A stretch of DNA of 64,000 nt. Origin: Rehmannia glutinosa (taxonomy: Eukaryota > Streptophyta > Magnoliopsida > Lamiales > Orobanchaceae). The stretch lies in assembly GCA_016081115.2 (NCBI GenBank), contig CM071924.1:95122616-95186615 (forward strand), written 5' to 3'. The notes under the pieces were generated by a model. It worked only from the letters and a program-made list of their open reading frames with translations, had not been told where the DNA came from and did not search any database. The number at the start of each line of letters is the position of its first letter. The stretch's first letter is position 1. Of the stretch, positions 1 through 10,713 are shown piece after piece. A program made the position numbers and the translations under genes.

Positions 1-178
1 AAGTGTGTTCTTACCACAAGAACACTCACAAGGATATCTTGTGTTGAATGATGACCCAAAAATTCTAGATTACAACTCGATAATGAATTATACAATTGAG
101 TGCAAGTGTAATCAAGAATAGCTTAGACCTCAAAGATGTGAAAGTGATAAGCTAGGCAAATTACAACAAGAATAATGA
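1..178 (-). repeat. Inverted fragment of the Copia-A LTR
   Basis: This stretch is the reverse complement of about 3680-3860 in the LTR of the Copia-type element at 2806-10713, with a few substitutions. It holds the part just downstream of the TATA box, including the first of the LTR hairpins, and ends abruptly near 178. It is therefore a piece of another copy in the opposite orientation that continues to the left of the window. Confidence 0.85.
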
Positions 179-373
179 CAATATAAGCTAGGCAAAATAA
201 TATATTTTCGACTAAAAATGTTTTGAACATTTAACGTTGATTAGTATGTTCAAATAATATCATAATGTTTTAAGTCCTAAGATAGCTATTAGGAGTCATA
301 ATCGGCTAATCGCCTGTAAGCGTGACAACCGTGTTTGAATACTAAATAAAAAAATTGAAGAGCCATCATAATA
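179..373. other. Unassigned AT-rich spacer
   Basis: No coding potential or recognisable repeat seen. The motif AAGCTAGGCAAA from the neighbouring LTR fragment is repeated once at about 184, suggesting a small duplication at the junction. The last 8 bases (TCATAATA, 366-373) are the left target duplication of the MITE that follows. Confidence 0.4.
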
Positions 374-962
374 TAGGGATGACAGTGGACGAGAATGGGG
401 TTGGTATTGAACATATCATCCTCATTCTAAAATCTCATCTTTAATACCATTGTTCCCATTGGGTATCTCAGATGGAGATGAAGAATTCTTCGGGGAACGA
501 GGTCACTGCGCGGAATCGATTTCCTATTTTCTATTTATTAATAAAAAAACTTACAAAATAATTTACTTAAAATAACCAATAATTAGTATAAATATAAATA
601 ATATAAATCCCTAATTTGTACAAGTAAAATTAAAAGACTTGATGGTTTTATAAATTTCAGAATTAATAAAATAAAATATTATAAGTATAATTAATACTAA
701 TAATAGATAAATAATATATATGTATATTTGTGTGTTTATTTATATATTCGGGAAATATGGATGAGATGGGGAATCTGATCTGTTTTATTTAAATGGGAAC
801 GAGGACCGGAACGGGACAGGGATATAAATATCATCCCGTCCCCGATTCTAGAGAAGTAGGGAATCTCCATTCAAACTCATCTATTAATTAATGGGGTTTC
901 GCCATCCCATTTTATTCGGGTACCAATGGAGATTGTTACCTACGGAGATTTTGCTATTCCTA
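374..962. mobile_element. hAT-like MITE 1
   Basis: A 589-bp non-coding element starts TAGGGATGACAGTGG and ends TTGCTATTCCTA, which are imperfect terminal inverted repeats of the TAGGGATGgCAaTGG type common in plant hAT families. It is flanked by a nearly perfect 8-bp target duplication (TCATAATA at 366-373, TCATATTA at 963-970). The interior has GGGAAC/CCCGTCCCC tracts and no ORF of note. Confidence 0.65.
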
Positions 963-985
963 TCATATTATATATATATATATAT

Positions 986-1614
986 TGATGACACCCGAGC
1001 CGAGCTGGAAGAAATTAATCCACGTCATCAGTCCAGCACACGTCCGAGTGGGGGACCTATGGGTGACGTCAGTAACGGTGCGCGGCGACACGTCATGGAT
1101 TAGGCTCGCCCACTACCGAGCTCAACCACAGCATAACTGCCGAGATCCGAGCCCCGAGCACAAATTTCGGCGAGAAACGCATGCGCGACAGACTCATAAA
1201 AATAATCACTTGCCCATGCTTAACGCTTTATTGGTATTTAAATCGCCACATGTCGAAAGTTATAAAGAGAAGTCGACAAGTGGCAAGATTTGACCGACAT
1301 GCACTTGATTAGAGAGGACATGTGTCTTTCTTTAATTATTTTACCAATTAATGACTAGTTAGTGCAAAGATGACTATTGTAAACCCACTTACTCAAAGGG
1401 GTATAAAAAGGTGATAGAGATAAAAAGGAAAGGAAAAGAGAAAAAAAAGAAAAAGAGGGAGCAAGATTGTAAGAAAGACCGACCCCAATAATTCGCTCGG
1501 CATTATGCAAAAAAGGCGAATTAGCAATAAATAAACACACGTTACGCACGTTTATATTTCCACGTGTTAAATCTTTTACATATTTTTGCTTGTTGACCAA
1601 AACGCACGCCAACA
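986..1614 (+). repeat. 5' LTR of the Tat element
   Basis: 629 bp from TGATGACACC to GCCAACA. It matches 18308-18973 nearly throughout, apart from a 33-bp duplication there and scattered substitutions. A TATA box (GGGGTATAAAAAGG, TATA at 1401-1408) marks the probable promoter. Confidence 0.92.
1401..1408 (+). promoter_or_regulatory. TATA box in Tat 5' LTR
   Basis: TATAAAAA preceded by GGGG, in the last third of the LTR. The same motif is at 18758-18766 in the 3' LTR. Confidence 0.7.
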
Positions 1615-1616
1615 AA

Positions 1617-1634
1617 TTGGCGCTAGAAGGAGGG
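1617..1634 (+). other. Primer-binding site of the Tat element
   Basis: TTGGCGCTAGAAGGAGGG begins 2 bp after the LTR end. TGGCGC-starting sites of this kind are usual in Tat and related Gypsy elements. I did not assign the priming tRNA. Confidence 0.65.
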
Positions 1635-1884
1635 CACCGTATTGGTCCAGTCAGAGTTCCAAGCAAAAGCAAGTTAAGTGAAAACCAGGTAAAAGTTTAC
1701 CGTTGATCCTTTTCATAATAGACAAAATGAGTTAACAATGAGAAATGCTCGTTTGATCAAGAGCAACATTTGAACAACCAAACGCCAGACTACTAATGGC
1801 CAAAATATGCTCCGCATGTAAGCAAGGAGCACTACTTTATTCCCCTTCGCTCAGCTAATTGCCAACCCAACTTTTGTACAGCAA

Positions 1885-2805
1885 ATGAACCAACTCATAT
1901 CACAAACTCTCGCTACCACAAACTCTCAAGCACCTCCTCCACTCCTTGCAAATACCAACCCACTCAACCCACAACTAAATGTTAATATTAATCCTCAACT
2001 CCACGGGCCTATTCATAATGAAGCCCAAGAAGCGATTCGAGGTAATGAAGTAGCGTCCGCCGTAATGAAAAGCAACCGAGAAGATGAGGAAGGGCAAAGT
2101 CGTAGCGGAATCATTATCGAGCTAACACGACATCGCCGTACCCATTTCGTGTTCGCCGGACGACTAAGAATTGATCCTTTACGCCCGGCCCGATCAATAA
2201 GTTCCCGACTTCGGTTTTCCGGATGAGCATGAACTGCATAGGGTCAACCAGACCCAAGGCCCTAATCTACGGCAAGAAAGGGATACAGAGATTCAACGCC
2301 TTCGCCGTCGTTTGAATGAATTGGAAGGTGATCCGAAGGTGAACCGATCGTAGACCATCCAAGCGATTTAACCAACCCGCCGTTATGTCGCCATTCTCCT
2401 GGTATCTTGGCGACTCCGCTACCACCGAAGTTGAAAATTCCCCAAGTCGGTCTATACAATAGGGAAACCGACCCAACCACTCACGTCCATAAGTACCTAG
2501 CATGGATGGAATCATGACGATCTAGTGATGCCATCCTCTCGCAGGGCCTTCCCATTAACTCCTCGGCGATAGAGCCCACCGTTGGTTTAGGACCCTACCG
2601 GGGGTCCATTCAGGCATGGAAGGATTTGGCCTCCGCCTTTACAACACATTTCTTAACGTCCAAAGTCCGAGCTGCGCCTAAGGATTCCCTTGTAAACATC
2701 AAACAAGGACGAGCCCCTGGAAAGCTATATCTCTCGATTCAATAAGCAAGTTCGAGAGATGGAACCAGTGTCGGATGACGCCATTTTATGCAGCCATGGC
2801 TGGCC
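1885..2805 (+). pseudogene. Tat gag, N-terminal part, interrupted by Copia insertion
   Basis: Gag is the capsid-forming protein of the element. An ORF from an ATG at 1885 to 2226 gives a Pro/Asn-rich N-terminus. Later frames show Gag signatures: PTTHVHKYLAWME around 2460-2510, and WKDLASAFTTHF around 2617-2650, the conserved tryptophan helix of the retrotransposon gag domain, followed by an SRFNKQVREME-like stretch. At least three frameshifts or stops break it before 2801. The reading is then cut by the Copia element and resumes at 10714 with APETWFNYSIHES. The start is not certain, since the leader from 1635 has no other clear ORF. Confidence 0.75.
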
Positions 2806-3587
2806 TGTTTGATACATGTTTTTATCTTAATTTTGATGATTTTATTTTATCACCAAAACAATGTTTTTAAAGGTTGTCCAAATACTCCTAAATGATTTAA
2901 AATGATTTTAACATTTTCCGGAGTATTTTCTCAAAGTTTATTTTCGTCTAAATTGGACAACGCTTTTAATGATTTTACGTTATTGGGTTTTCACTCTCAA
3001 ACGATGTTTCTAAATGTTGTCCTAATACTTCCGATCGGTTTAAAATGTTTTTACTAAATTTTCGGAGTATTTCTTGAGTTTTATTTTCGACACAAATTGG
3101 ACAATATTTCGTCTTGTGGTCGACCGGCCGCCTCTATAGGGCAACCCGCACAAGATGTTTTTAGAAACAGAAAATGAGACGGAAGAAAAAAAAACAAGCG
3201 GTGTCGGCCGCCATCAGGCGTCGCCGATCGGTCGGCCGTGGCCGCCAGGGTGCGACCAGACTAGACTGTAAGTGTGTTTCAAAAGTAACTTTTAATCCTT
3301 GCAAAATCCATGAGGGGGACCGGTTGGGGTGATGGTCGACCGGCCGAGGTAGACGCGTCGGCCGCCTGCGTGTTATTTTGTGTTGTATTCTTTTCAACTT
3401 TTCAGCGTCTATTTCGTGCGACCTGGCCGCCCTATGTTTTGACAAAGAAATTTCGACCGCTTTTTGACAACAGACAAACTTTCCTTAAATTGTGGGATTG
3501 ATTTCTAACAGCTATATTCTTGATTTTAATTGTATTTTTCTGTAGATTTTCAATCCCCAAGAGGAGCCTATGCTTGATCAATCATCT

Positions 3588-3601
3588 CCTATAAATAGAG
3601 G
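3588..3601 (+). promoter_or_regulatory. TATA box in Copia-A 5' LTR
   Basis: CCTATAAATAGAGG, a strong plant TATA box. The identical motif is at about 9987-10000 in the 3' LTR. Confidence 0.8.
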
Positions 3602-3835
3602 AAGTTTTGGAGCAACCAAGACAACAATTGAGATACAACACAACAAGATACACTTCAAGCAAACACTTGGTCTTTCATAGTCATTATTCTTGTTGTAAAA
3701 TTGCCTAGCTTATCACTTTCACATCTTTGAGGTCTAGGCTATTCTTGATTACACTTTGCACTCAAATTGTATTATTCATTATTGAGTTGTAATCTTGATT
3801 TTTGGTTATCATTCAAACACAAGATATCCTTGTGA

Positions 3836-4053
3836 GTGTTCTTGTGGTAAGAGCACACTTGGATGATTTAGGTGATAGGTACAAGAAGATTGTGGTAATC
3901 TTCTTATTTGAGGTGTTGAAGAATTCGGTATTCTTCAAGGTTGAAGATTGTGGTAATCTTCACAAGGTGCCGTTGAAGGAAGATTGTGGTAATCTTCAAA
4001 GGAGATTGTGGTAATCTCCAAAGGTGGTGTTGAAGAAGAGTGTGGTGCTCTTC
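3836..4053 (+). repeat. Array of seven hairpins in the Copia-A 5' LTR
   Basis: Seven stem-loops follow one another. Stems are at 3836-3843/3849-3856, 3883-3891/3897-3905, 3916-3924/3930-3938, 3942-3949/3955-3962, 3979-3985/3991-3997, 4001-4007/4013-4019 and 4035-4041/4047-4053. Every loop is 5 nt: GTGGT in six, TCGGT in one. Stems differ but keep pairing, for example GAAGATT/AATCTTC, GAAGAAT/ATTCTTC, GGAGATT/AATCTCC and GAAGAGT/GCTCTTC. The array is repeated in the 3' LTR. Confidence 0.85.
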
Positions 4054-4313
4054 AAGGTGTTGTAAGTTGAATTTGTATTAATTTTGGTAATTAATAAAAT
4101 TCTTTTTCTTTTCGAAATCCATCCGGATATCTTTGGGGTGGTAGAGGATTAGGCCCTAGGTGGGTTGAACCTCTTTAAATCGGCGTGTGTTGTTTACATT
4201 CCGCACCTTTATTATTTTGTTTGAGCATTCGATTGTTAAAAGAGGGCGAAATCGAAAAGATGGAGATAATCTATTCACCCCCTCTAGATTATCGTAGCCG
4301 CTTGACTTACAAG

Positions 4314-4325
4314 TGGTATCGAGCC
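4314..4325 (+). other. Primer-binding site of Copia-A
   Basis: TGGTATCGAGCC, 2 bp after the LTR end. It resembles the usual Copia site TGGTATCAGAGCC for initiator Met tRNA with one base missing. Confidence 0.75.
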
Positions 4326-4427
4326 AAACTCTTTGGCAAGCTCGTTTCACATCGCGAGTGAAGAGAAACGATCGTCGGCTACGAACGAAGCTCAACTTTC
4401 GGCACCTCCACCACCAAGCCACCACTA

Positions 4428-5766
4428 TTGGATTCCAAAAATTTTACATTTTGGAAAGAAAGAATGGAATGCTATTTACAAAGTTGCGGGTTTGATATTT
4501 GGAACATCGTCATTAACGGAGAATCCATTCCGACAAAGAACACACCACACACCTCCAAAAGCTACAAAGAGCTCAATGATGAAGAGAAGAGAATCATCTC
4601 CTTAAATGGTAAAGCTCTTAATATTTTACATTGTTCACTTACCACTTTGGAATTTGATTATGTTGTAGGTATTCGATCGGCACATGAAGTATGGCAAAAC
4701 TAGAAGCCATCTATGAAGTATATGCAAATAAAAGGAGCAACTCAAAAGCATCTACTTCTCAAATGGATACAACATCAAATCCAACAATATGGGATGAGCC
4801 TCTTACAAATTCGATGATGAAGTCGAAAAATGTCTTATGGGCATCGAAGAAGAGAACGAGGTAAGTTTTAAACCTTCTACTTCTTATGACAATGAATTGC
4901 AAAATGAATATAGTGATTTGCAAAATGATTATGATGAACTTCAAAATGAATTCCAAAGCCTACTTGTTAAATACAAAAATTTGAAAAAGGAATTCAATAT
5001 TTTGAAAAATGATAAGGATAGTTTATTTACTTCTTATGAATCACTATCATGTGCTCACACCACCACTCTTGATAAGGTTAGAAATCTTGAAAAAGAAAAT
5101 AGTACTCTTTGTTGAGAATATTGATTGCATGAAAAAGGATTTATTAAAATCCAACTTGAGTACCAATAAAATGTCCAATATTGTTGATATTCATAATTGT
5201 GATAAAGGACTTGATCATAAGCCTAATGTTGTTAATCATATGAAAAAGGATCAAGTCAATATGCATATTGGTCATTATGCTCCTAGAATTATTACTTGTT
5301 TTTATTGTGGCAAAAAGGGTCATACGGCTAATTCTTGTCGGGCTAGAAATAACTCTAAATATTGTTGGAGACCTAAAAGTCTCAAAGCTAATCTTAAAGG
5401 ACCAAACACATGAGGGTACCACAAAACAATGTGCTATTAGGTACCCGACAAAGCAAAAATCGGAGAAATTTCATGCCACCAAGAAAACATCAAATGAACG
5501 TTTCATTTGATCAAAAAGGAAGAAATTACTCTCAACAAAGCCAATTTCCAAGAAGAGCGTATAATCAAAAATGGGAAGAACACAATCCTTGGAAATGGCA
5601 AAGACATCATCAACAAGGTGATTTTCAAAGAAGAAGAAACCATCAACCATGGGAAGGTAACCAAACTTGGAAATGGAGAAGTCATCATCAACAAAGTGAC
5701 TTCTCAATGGGAAGATATCATCAACAATGGGAAAGACACAACCCATGGAAACGGCGTAATTGGTAA
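4428..5766 (+). pseudogene. Copia-A Gag-like gene with CCHC knuckle
   Basis: The first block (4428-4703) reads as a DUF4219/UBN2-type Copia Gag start, with SKNFTFWKERMECYL near its beginning. The frame then breaks near 4700, and about 4837-5115 encodes a coiled-coil of repeated LQN(D/E)Y units. Another frame (5009-5413) gives the zinc knuckle CFYCGKKGHTANSC (CX2CX4HX4C) at about 5300. After a further shift, 5410-5766 encodes a Trp/His/Gln-rich tail with three HNPWK- or HQPWE-type repeats, ending at a stop at 5764-5766. Protease would be expected after the knuckle in an intact Copia and is absent. At least three frameshifts suggest a dead copy. Confidence 0.7.
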
Positions 5767-6651
5767 ACCGTATCTCCCCATTTAAATATGCATTTTTTTT
5801 GTATGCATACTTTTAATTGTGTCTTAATTGCAAAATGAGTTTTCAAATATTTATTTTTTAATTAAGGTCTTCAATATATACTTGTGCTTTTAAAATAATT
5901 TAAAAAAAAAAAAAAGAGACCTTGCATGTTGTTCCAAAAAAACTCTTGAACTTTTTATTAGACTTATGTGGCTTATTATCTCTTATGAAATCTTATAGCA
6001 TAAGCTCTTTTTGATATCTCATATTATTTGTCTACACTTGAATTTTCTATGAATATGTTGTCTAAGAATTGTGTAGGACATATATTGGCTATTACGCCAT
6101 CAAGTTTCTTAAACCATCGAGGTATGTCTACTCGTATCTTTTTTTTAAACTCGATATTATGCTTATGCACATATCTTTTAAGATATTCCATTTTGACCAC
6201 TTAAGTGCCCCTAATTGATCTTGCAAATGTTCTCTTTTAAAAAGGCACTAAGTGTTTAGTCTCGTTTTTATCATTTATATGTTTTCCCAAAATCCATATT
6301 TGTTGGATATAGTCCAAACTTATATTTTTGCAAAGTTTTAAAACTTTTGGGGTGAAAAATCGAATTTTGGAAAACTCGGGAGAAAGAAAAATCACCAGGG
6401 GGACGGTCACAAGCAGGGGCGACCGGCCGCCCGCACCGCACTCGGCCGTCGCACCTACTCGACCTGGCCGCCGCCCAGGGTTATTTTTCACCTTAAAATC
6501 GTTCGTTTCTTCTTCTCAAAAAGACGCAAAGAAAATCCCCAAACCCTTAGGAGCGATTTTTTCATCCCCTTTTCTCTAGAATCTTCAATTCTTCATCATT
6601 TTTCACGATTCTTGTTGCTAATCTTCTTATTTTCTCAAGAATCTTTCATAT
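5767..6651 (+). other. Spacer between the two Copia-A ORFs
   Basis: Mostly AT-rich and non-coding. Positions 6395-6480 are sharply GC-rich with GACCGGCCGCC-type boxes like those in the U3 part of the LTR. The last 170 bp, a pyrimidine-rich leader, runs into the ATG at 6652. This may be a second promoter or leader for ORF2 (inference). Confidence 0.45.
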
Positions 6652-7982
6652 ATGGCTCCTCCTAAGAATTCCACGGTCGAAATCCCATCTCCAAGCGTAG
6701 AAGGGGAGAGGGGTTCAAGAAATCGGCAAGAAGAAGCCGAACAAAGGGATATTCGAGCCACTCAAAGAAACGTGGCTCAAGAAGGCGATGATGTTCAAAA
6801 TCCCATTCTCTCTCGGGCCCAAATTACCGAGCTACGCGGAACGATTTCGCTCCAAAATTGCCGTTGGGCGAAAGGTAAAAAATCCTTTGTTACTCAAGCC
6901 CCTAATTCCCACAATGTTCTTAATTTCATTCATAAATATGCGGAATGGTATTATGAGGACTCGGGAATGGGAGGAAAGTCGATTGCTCGGACTAAAATGT
7001 GTCGTTTTAGTTCATTTACGAATGAGTATCCTACGATTAGAGGATTTTTGAGGAGCAAGGTTGGATGTATTTATGGGAACATGCTTATGTGTTGTATGAT
7101 GATGATATTATCCAACTCTTTTATGCCAATATGTGGGTCGAATATGATAATGATAGAAAGCCGATTGCCGTTAATTCACTTATAAAGGGTCGTCATTTTA
7201 GATGGACTCCCAATGATATTTGCCGGCTTTTACATGTTAGAGAAGGTGGTTGGGATTATTTCTCTTGTGGGACTTGGAATGATGAAATGTTGGGGGTGTC
7301 GATGAAAGAAGTCAAGACGTATTTGGGAGTATGGCCTAAGTATTCTTTGTTGGCAATGACACTTGAGCATCGCATTTTATCGGTCATTGTTGCATATTGC
7401 ATTTGTGGTAAGTCGGGAAAGATGCCTAGCAATATGGATTACTTTTTGACTTATAAGATTGCTAGGAGGGAACCACTTAATTTTGGTGCCATACTTATTC
7501 AATGTCTTATCGAGTCCATTACTCAAGGTAATAAGAAGTTGGTCATGGGAAATTGGATTTGTAAACTTCTTATTCAATCGGGACTTCCTTCGTCGGAGTT
7601 TAACTCGGAAGTTTTTCAAAATGACTTCGACATTGATAATATCACCCAAATAGTCACGATGCGCAAGAATATGGACATCCGACCTACCAAAATGGCTAGA
7701 GGCAGAGGTCAAGAGTCCCCCGATCCTAATAACATCTTTGATGACGCCGGGGCCGCAAGATTGGTGGAAGAAGGCGAACCGAGCAATCCGGAGGGTAATA
7801 CCGGTGCTCAACCGCCTAGGAGGTATACTCAAGCCGAATTTGATGAGATGAGGGCTTTTCATGAGACGAGGTATGAGGCTTTGGAGCAAAAGACCTCTAA
7901 AATGCAAAAGTCTATCGGCAAGTTAAAGAAATTCATCAAGGACTTTATTCCCGGATCTTGCTTCTCCTCGGATGAGGAATGA
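6652..7982 (+). pseudogene. Copia-A ORF2, putative plant transposon protein family
   Basis: From the ATG at 6652 the frame is open to about 7060, then continues one frame over from 7065 to the stop at 7980-7982. Together they would be about 440 residues with one frameshift. The middle, with FYANMWV, VNSLIKG and the WTPNDICRLL stretch, looks like the plant-specific domain annotated as putative plant transposon protein (Transposase_32-like). The tail is acidic and helical, ending EAL..KTSKMQKSIGKLKKF, probably a coiled coil. No catalytic triad can be recognised, so its function is unknown. It sits where pol would be in a full Copia. The family call is from memory of domain style. Confidence 0.65.
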
Positions 7983-9205
7983 TGTTACCCCACCCCCTTT
8001 ACTTTCTAGCATTTTCATTAATGATGTTTTGTATTTTTAATGATCTTTTGTAAAACTCATTTGTACTAATGATATTTGCTTGTTTTTCTTAAAAGGGTTA
8101 ATATTGCAAGTTGATAATGACTTGTGGATGATCATGATTTTTGATGGAGTATTTGATGGTAAAAATACTCTAAAGCATTGTTTGATAATTGGTATGAAGT
8201 ACTTGATGGTAAAAGTGCTTCTTTTATTGCTTTGTTATGCTTAGTTGAATATGTTGGGACATTTGATACATGTATTGTTGAAAGCATGACTTATTACTTG
8301 ATGGTTGCTCTAATTTTTGGCATTTGTAATGCCTTGATCATTCTTAGCTTATCTCAATTGGGTTGAACCCTTGAGAATCTACTTTGAGCTTCTTAATTGA
8401 TGAACAAATTATTGCATATGGTGCATATGATTGAGCTTTGAAATGAGGTTGATTGATGATATGAAATTTTTTTGGCTTGAACCATTTACAAAGGTTATAT
8501 ACAACCTCTTCTATTTTTCACGCACACAAGGTGTTTGTTAAAATGTCGCTATGAAAATTTCAACTTCTACATGATTCTCTCGCTTCCACAAGTCTTCAAT
8601 ACTCATTGAGATCATGTTTTGGGAAACAAAACGAGCGTATGAACTCATCATGATACATTTCTCCCATTTTCCTTGGTTTTTAAGCCTACATTGCTCAATG
8701 GTTGATAAACCATTTCTTTGGCGCACTTTGATATACTTCTATAATGTGTTCACCATCCTAACATTCTTTTTGATGATTCCAAAGGGGAGAAAAACAGGAT
8801 ATTGGCTCATTAGCTCAAAGAAGCTAATAAAAGCTTGTCATAAAAGTTTATAAGCTATGGCTCATAAAAGCCATATGTTGTGATTTATTTTTAGTCCAAT
8901 TGTTGCTTGATGGACTTATATTATTGTTTAATGTTGTTTTGTGACAGGGGGAGCTTATAAGCTCTTGAACAAATTGTAAAAGCTAAAGCTTTTAGCTTAT
9001 GGATTATTGCTCTTACATTATTCTTGATGTGCTTGTGGATAGGGGGAGCTTGTGCTTAATATTGAAAATATTTACTCCCTACTTGGTTGCTTTAATATTT
9101 TTGGAAATTTTGGTTGCTTCCAAACGGTCAAATGTTTTTACCGGAAAATCATTTCTAAAATTGCTCTCTTAGATTGTGTAAAAATTGTTTTGGTTTGTAA
9201 TCATC
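7983..9205 (+). other. 3' untranslated region of Copia-A
   Basis: No convincing ORF. Late in the stretch AAGCTT/TTATAAGCT words recur (8810-9050), and GGGGGAGCTT occurs twice (about 8948 and 9043). No pol remnant was seen in any frame. Confidence 0.5.
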
Positions 9206-9218
9206 AAAAAGGGGAGAT
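9206..9218 (+). other. Polypurine tract of Copia-A
   Basis: AAAAAGGGGAGAT directly before the 3' LTR start (TG at 9219), the plus-strand priming site of LTR elements. Confidence 0.75.
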
Positions 9219-10713
9219 TGTTTGATACATGTTTTTATCTTAATTTTGATGATTTTATTTTATCACCAAAACAATGTTTTTAAAGGTTGTCCAAATACTC
9301 CTAAATGATTTAAAATGATTTTAACATTTTAGGAGTATTTTCTCAAAGTTTATTTTCGTCTAAATTGGACAACGCTTTTAATGATTTTACGTTATTGGGT
9401 TTTCACTCTCAAACGATGTTTCTAAATGTTGTCCTAATACTTCCGATCGGTTTAAAATGTTTTTACTAAATTTTGAGAGTATTTCTTGAGTTTTATTTTC
9501 GACACAAATTGGACAATATTTCTGTCTTGTGGTCGACTGGCCGCCCTATAGGGCAACCCGTGCACCAAGATGTTTTTAGAAACAGAAAATGAGACGGAAG
9601 AAAAAAACAAGCAGGTGTCGACCGGCCGCTTCGGGCCGATCAAGCCGGTCGGCCGCGCCAGGGTGCGGCCGGCACTGCAAGTGTGTTTCAAACAGAACTT
9701 TTAATCCTTGCAAAATCCATGAGGGGGACCGGTTGGGGTGATGGTCGACGGCCGAGGTAGACGCCGACCGGCCGCCGTGTTATTTTTTTGTGTATTCTTT
9801 TCAACGTCTATTTTGATGCGACCGGCCGCCTCTATGTTTTGACAAAGAAATTTCGACCGTTTGATAGCGGCACAAACTTTCCTTAAATTGTGGGATTGAT
9901 TTCTAACAGCTATATTCTTGATTTTAATTGTATTTTTCTGTAGATTTTCAATCCCCAAGAGGAGCCTATGCTTGATCAATCATCTCCTATAAATAGAGGA
10001 AGTTTTGGAGCAACCAAGACAACAATTGAGATACAACACAACAAGATACACTTCAAGCAAACACTTGGTCTTTCATAGTCATTATTCTTGTTGTAAAATT
10101 GCCTAGCTTATCACTTTCACATCTTTGAGGTCTAGGCTATTCTTGATTACACTTTGCACTCAAATTGTATTATTCATTATTGAGTTGTAATCTTGATTTT
10201 TGGTTATCATTCAAACACAAGATATCCTTGTGAGTGTTCTTGTGGTAAGAGCACACTTGGATGATTTAGGTGATAGGTACAAGAAGATTGTGGTAATCTT
10301 CTTATTTGAGGTGTTGAAGAATTCGGTATTCTTCAAGGTTGAAGATTGTGGTAATCTTCACAAGGTGCCGTTGAAGGAAGATTATGGTAATCTTCAAAGG
10401 GAGATTGTGGTAATCTCCAAAGGTGGTGTTGAAGAAGAGTGTGGTGCTCTTCAAGGTGTTGTAAGTTGAATTTGTATTAATTTTGGTAATTAATAAAATT
10501 CTTTTTCTTTTCGAAATCCATCCCGGATATACTGGGGTGGTAGAGGATTAGGCCCTAGGTGGGTTGAACCTCTTTAAATCGACGTGTGTTGTTTACATTC
10601 CGCACCTTTATTATTTTGTTTGAGCATTCGATTGTTAAAAGAGGGCGAAATCGAAAAGATGGAGATAATCTATTCACCCCCCCTCTAGATTATCGTAGCC
10701 GCTTGGACTTACA
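9219..10713 (+). repeat. 3' LTR of Copia-A
   Basis: 1495 bp, same ends as the 5' LTR. It carries the TATA box (about 9987-10000) and the same seven hairpins at 10234-10452. One loop has changed from GTGGT to ATGGT while its stem is unchanged. Confidence 0.95.
10234..10452 (+). repeat. Array of seven hairpins in the Copia-A 3' LTR
   Basis: Counterpart of 3836-4053. First stem 10234-10241, last stem 10434-10440 with 10446-10452, loops GTGGT, TCGGT or ATGGT. Confidence 0.85.

Larger units (their letters stand above)
2806..4311 (+). repeat. 5' LTR of Copia-A
   Basis: 1506 bp, TG...CA, collinear with 9219-10713 with small indels. The first third repeats GC-rich GGCCGCC boxes, a TATA box lies near 3590, and seven hairpins fill 3836-4053, downstream of the TATA box and so within the transcript. 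Confidence 0.95.
2806..10713 (+). mobile_element. Pol-less Copia-type LTR retrotransposon (Copia-A) nested in Tat gag
   Basis: LTRs 2806-4311 and 9219-10713 both run TGTTTGATACATG...TTACA. The 5-bp target duplication TGGCC lies at 2801-2805 and 10714-10718. A Met-type primer site follows the 5' LTR and a polypurine tract precedes the 3' LTR. The 4.9-kb interior has a Gag-like ORF with a CCHC knuckle and a second ORF of the putative plant transposon protein type. I find no protease, integrase, reverse transcriptase or RNase H motif, so it matches the non-autonomous TR-GAG class plus an extra gene. The Copia call rests on the primer site and the UBN2-type Gag. Confidence 0.9.

Noticed and set aside
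985..1293. 102-codon ORF, with an equivalent at 18307-18621
   Set aside because: Lies wholly in the Tat LTR, differs between the LTRs by frameshift, and has no family signature.
3802..4014. ORFs in the Copia-A LTR (also 10200-10469)
   Set aside because: They translate the hairpin array; the DNA structure explains the repeat and the two LTRs do not preserve the frame.
5471..5746. Minus-strand ORF opposite the Gag tail
   Set aside because: Shadow of the plus-strand repeat region.
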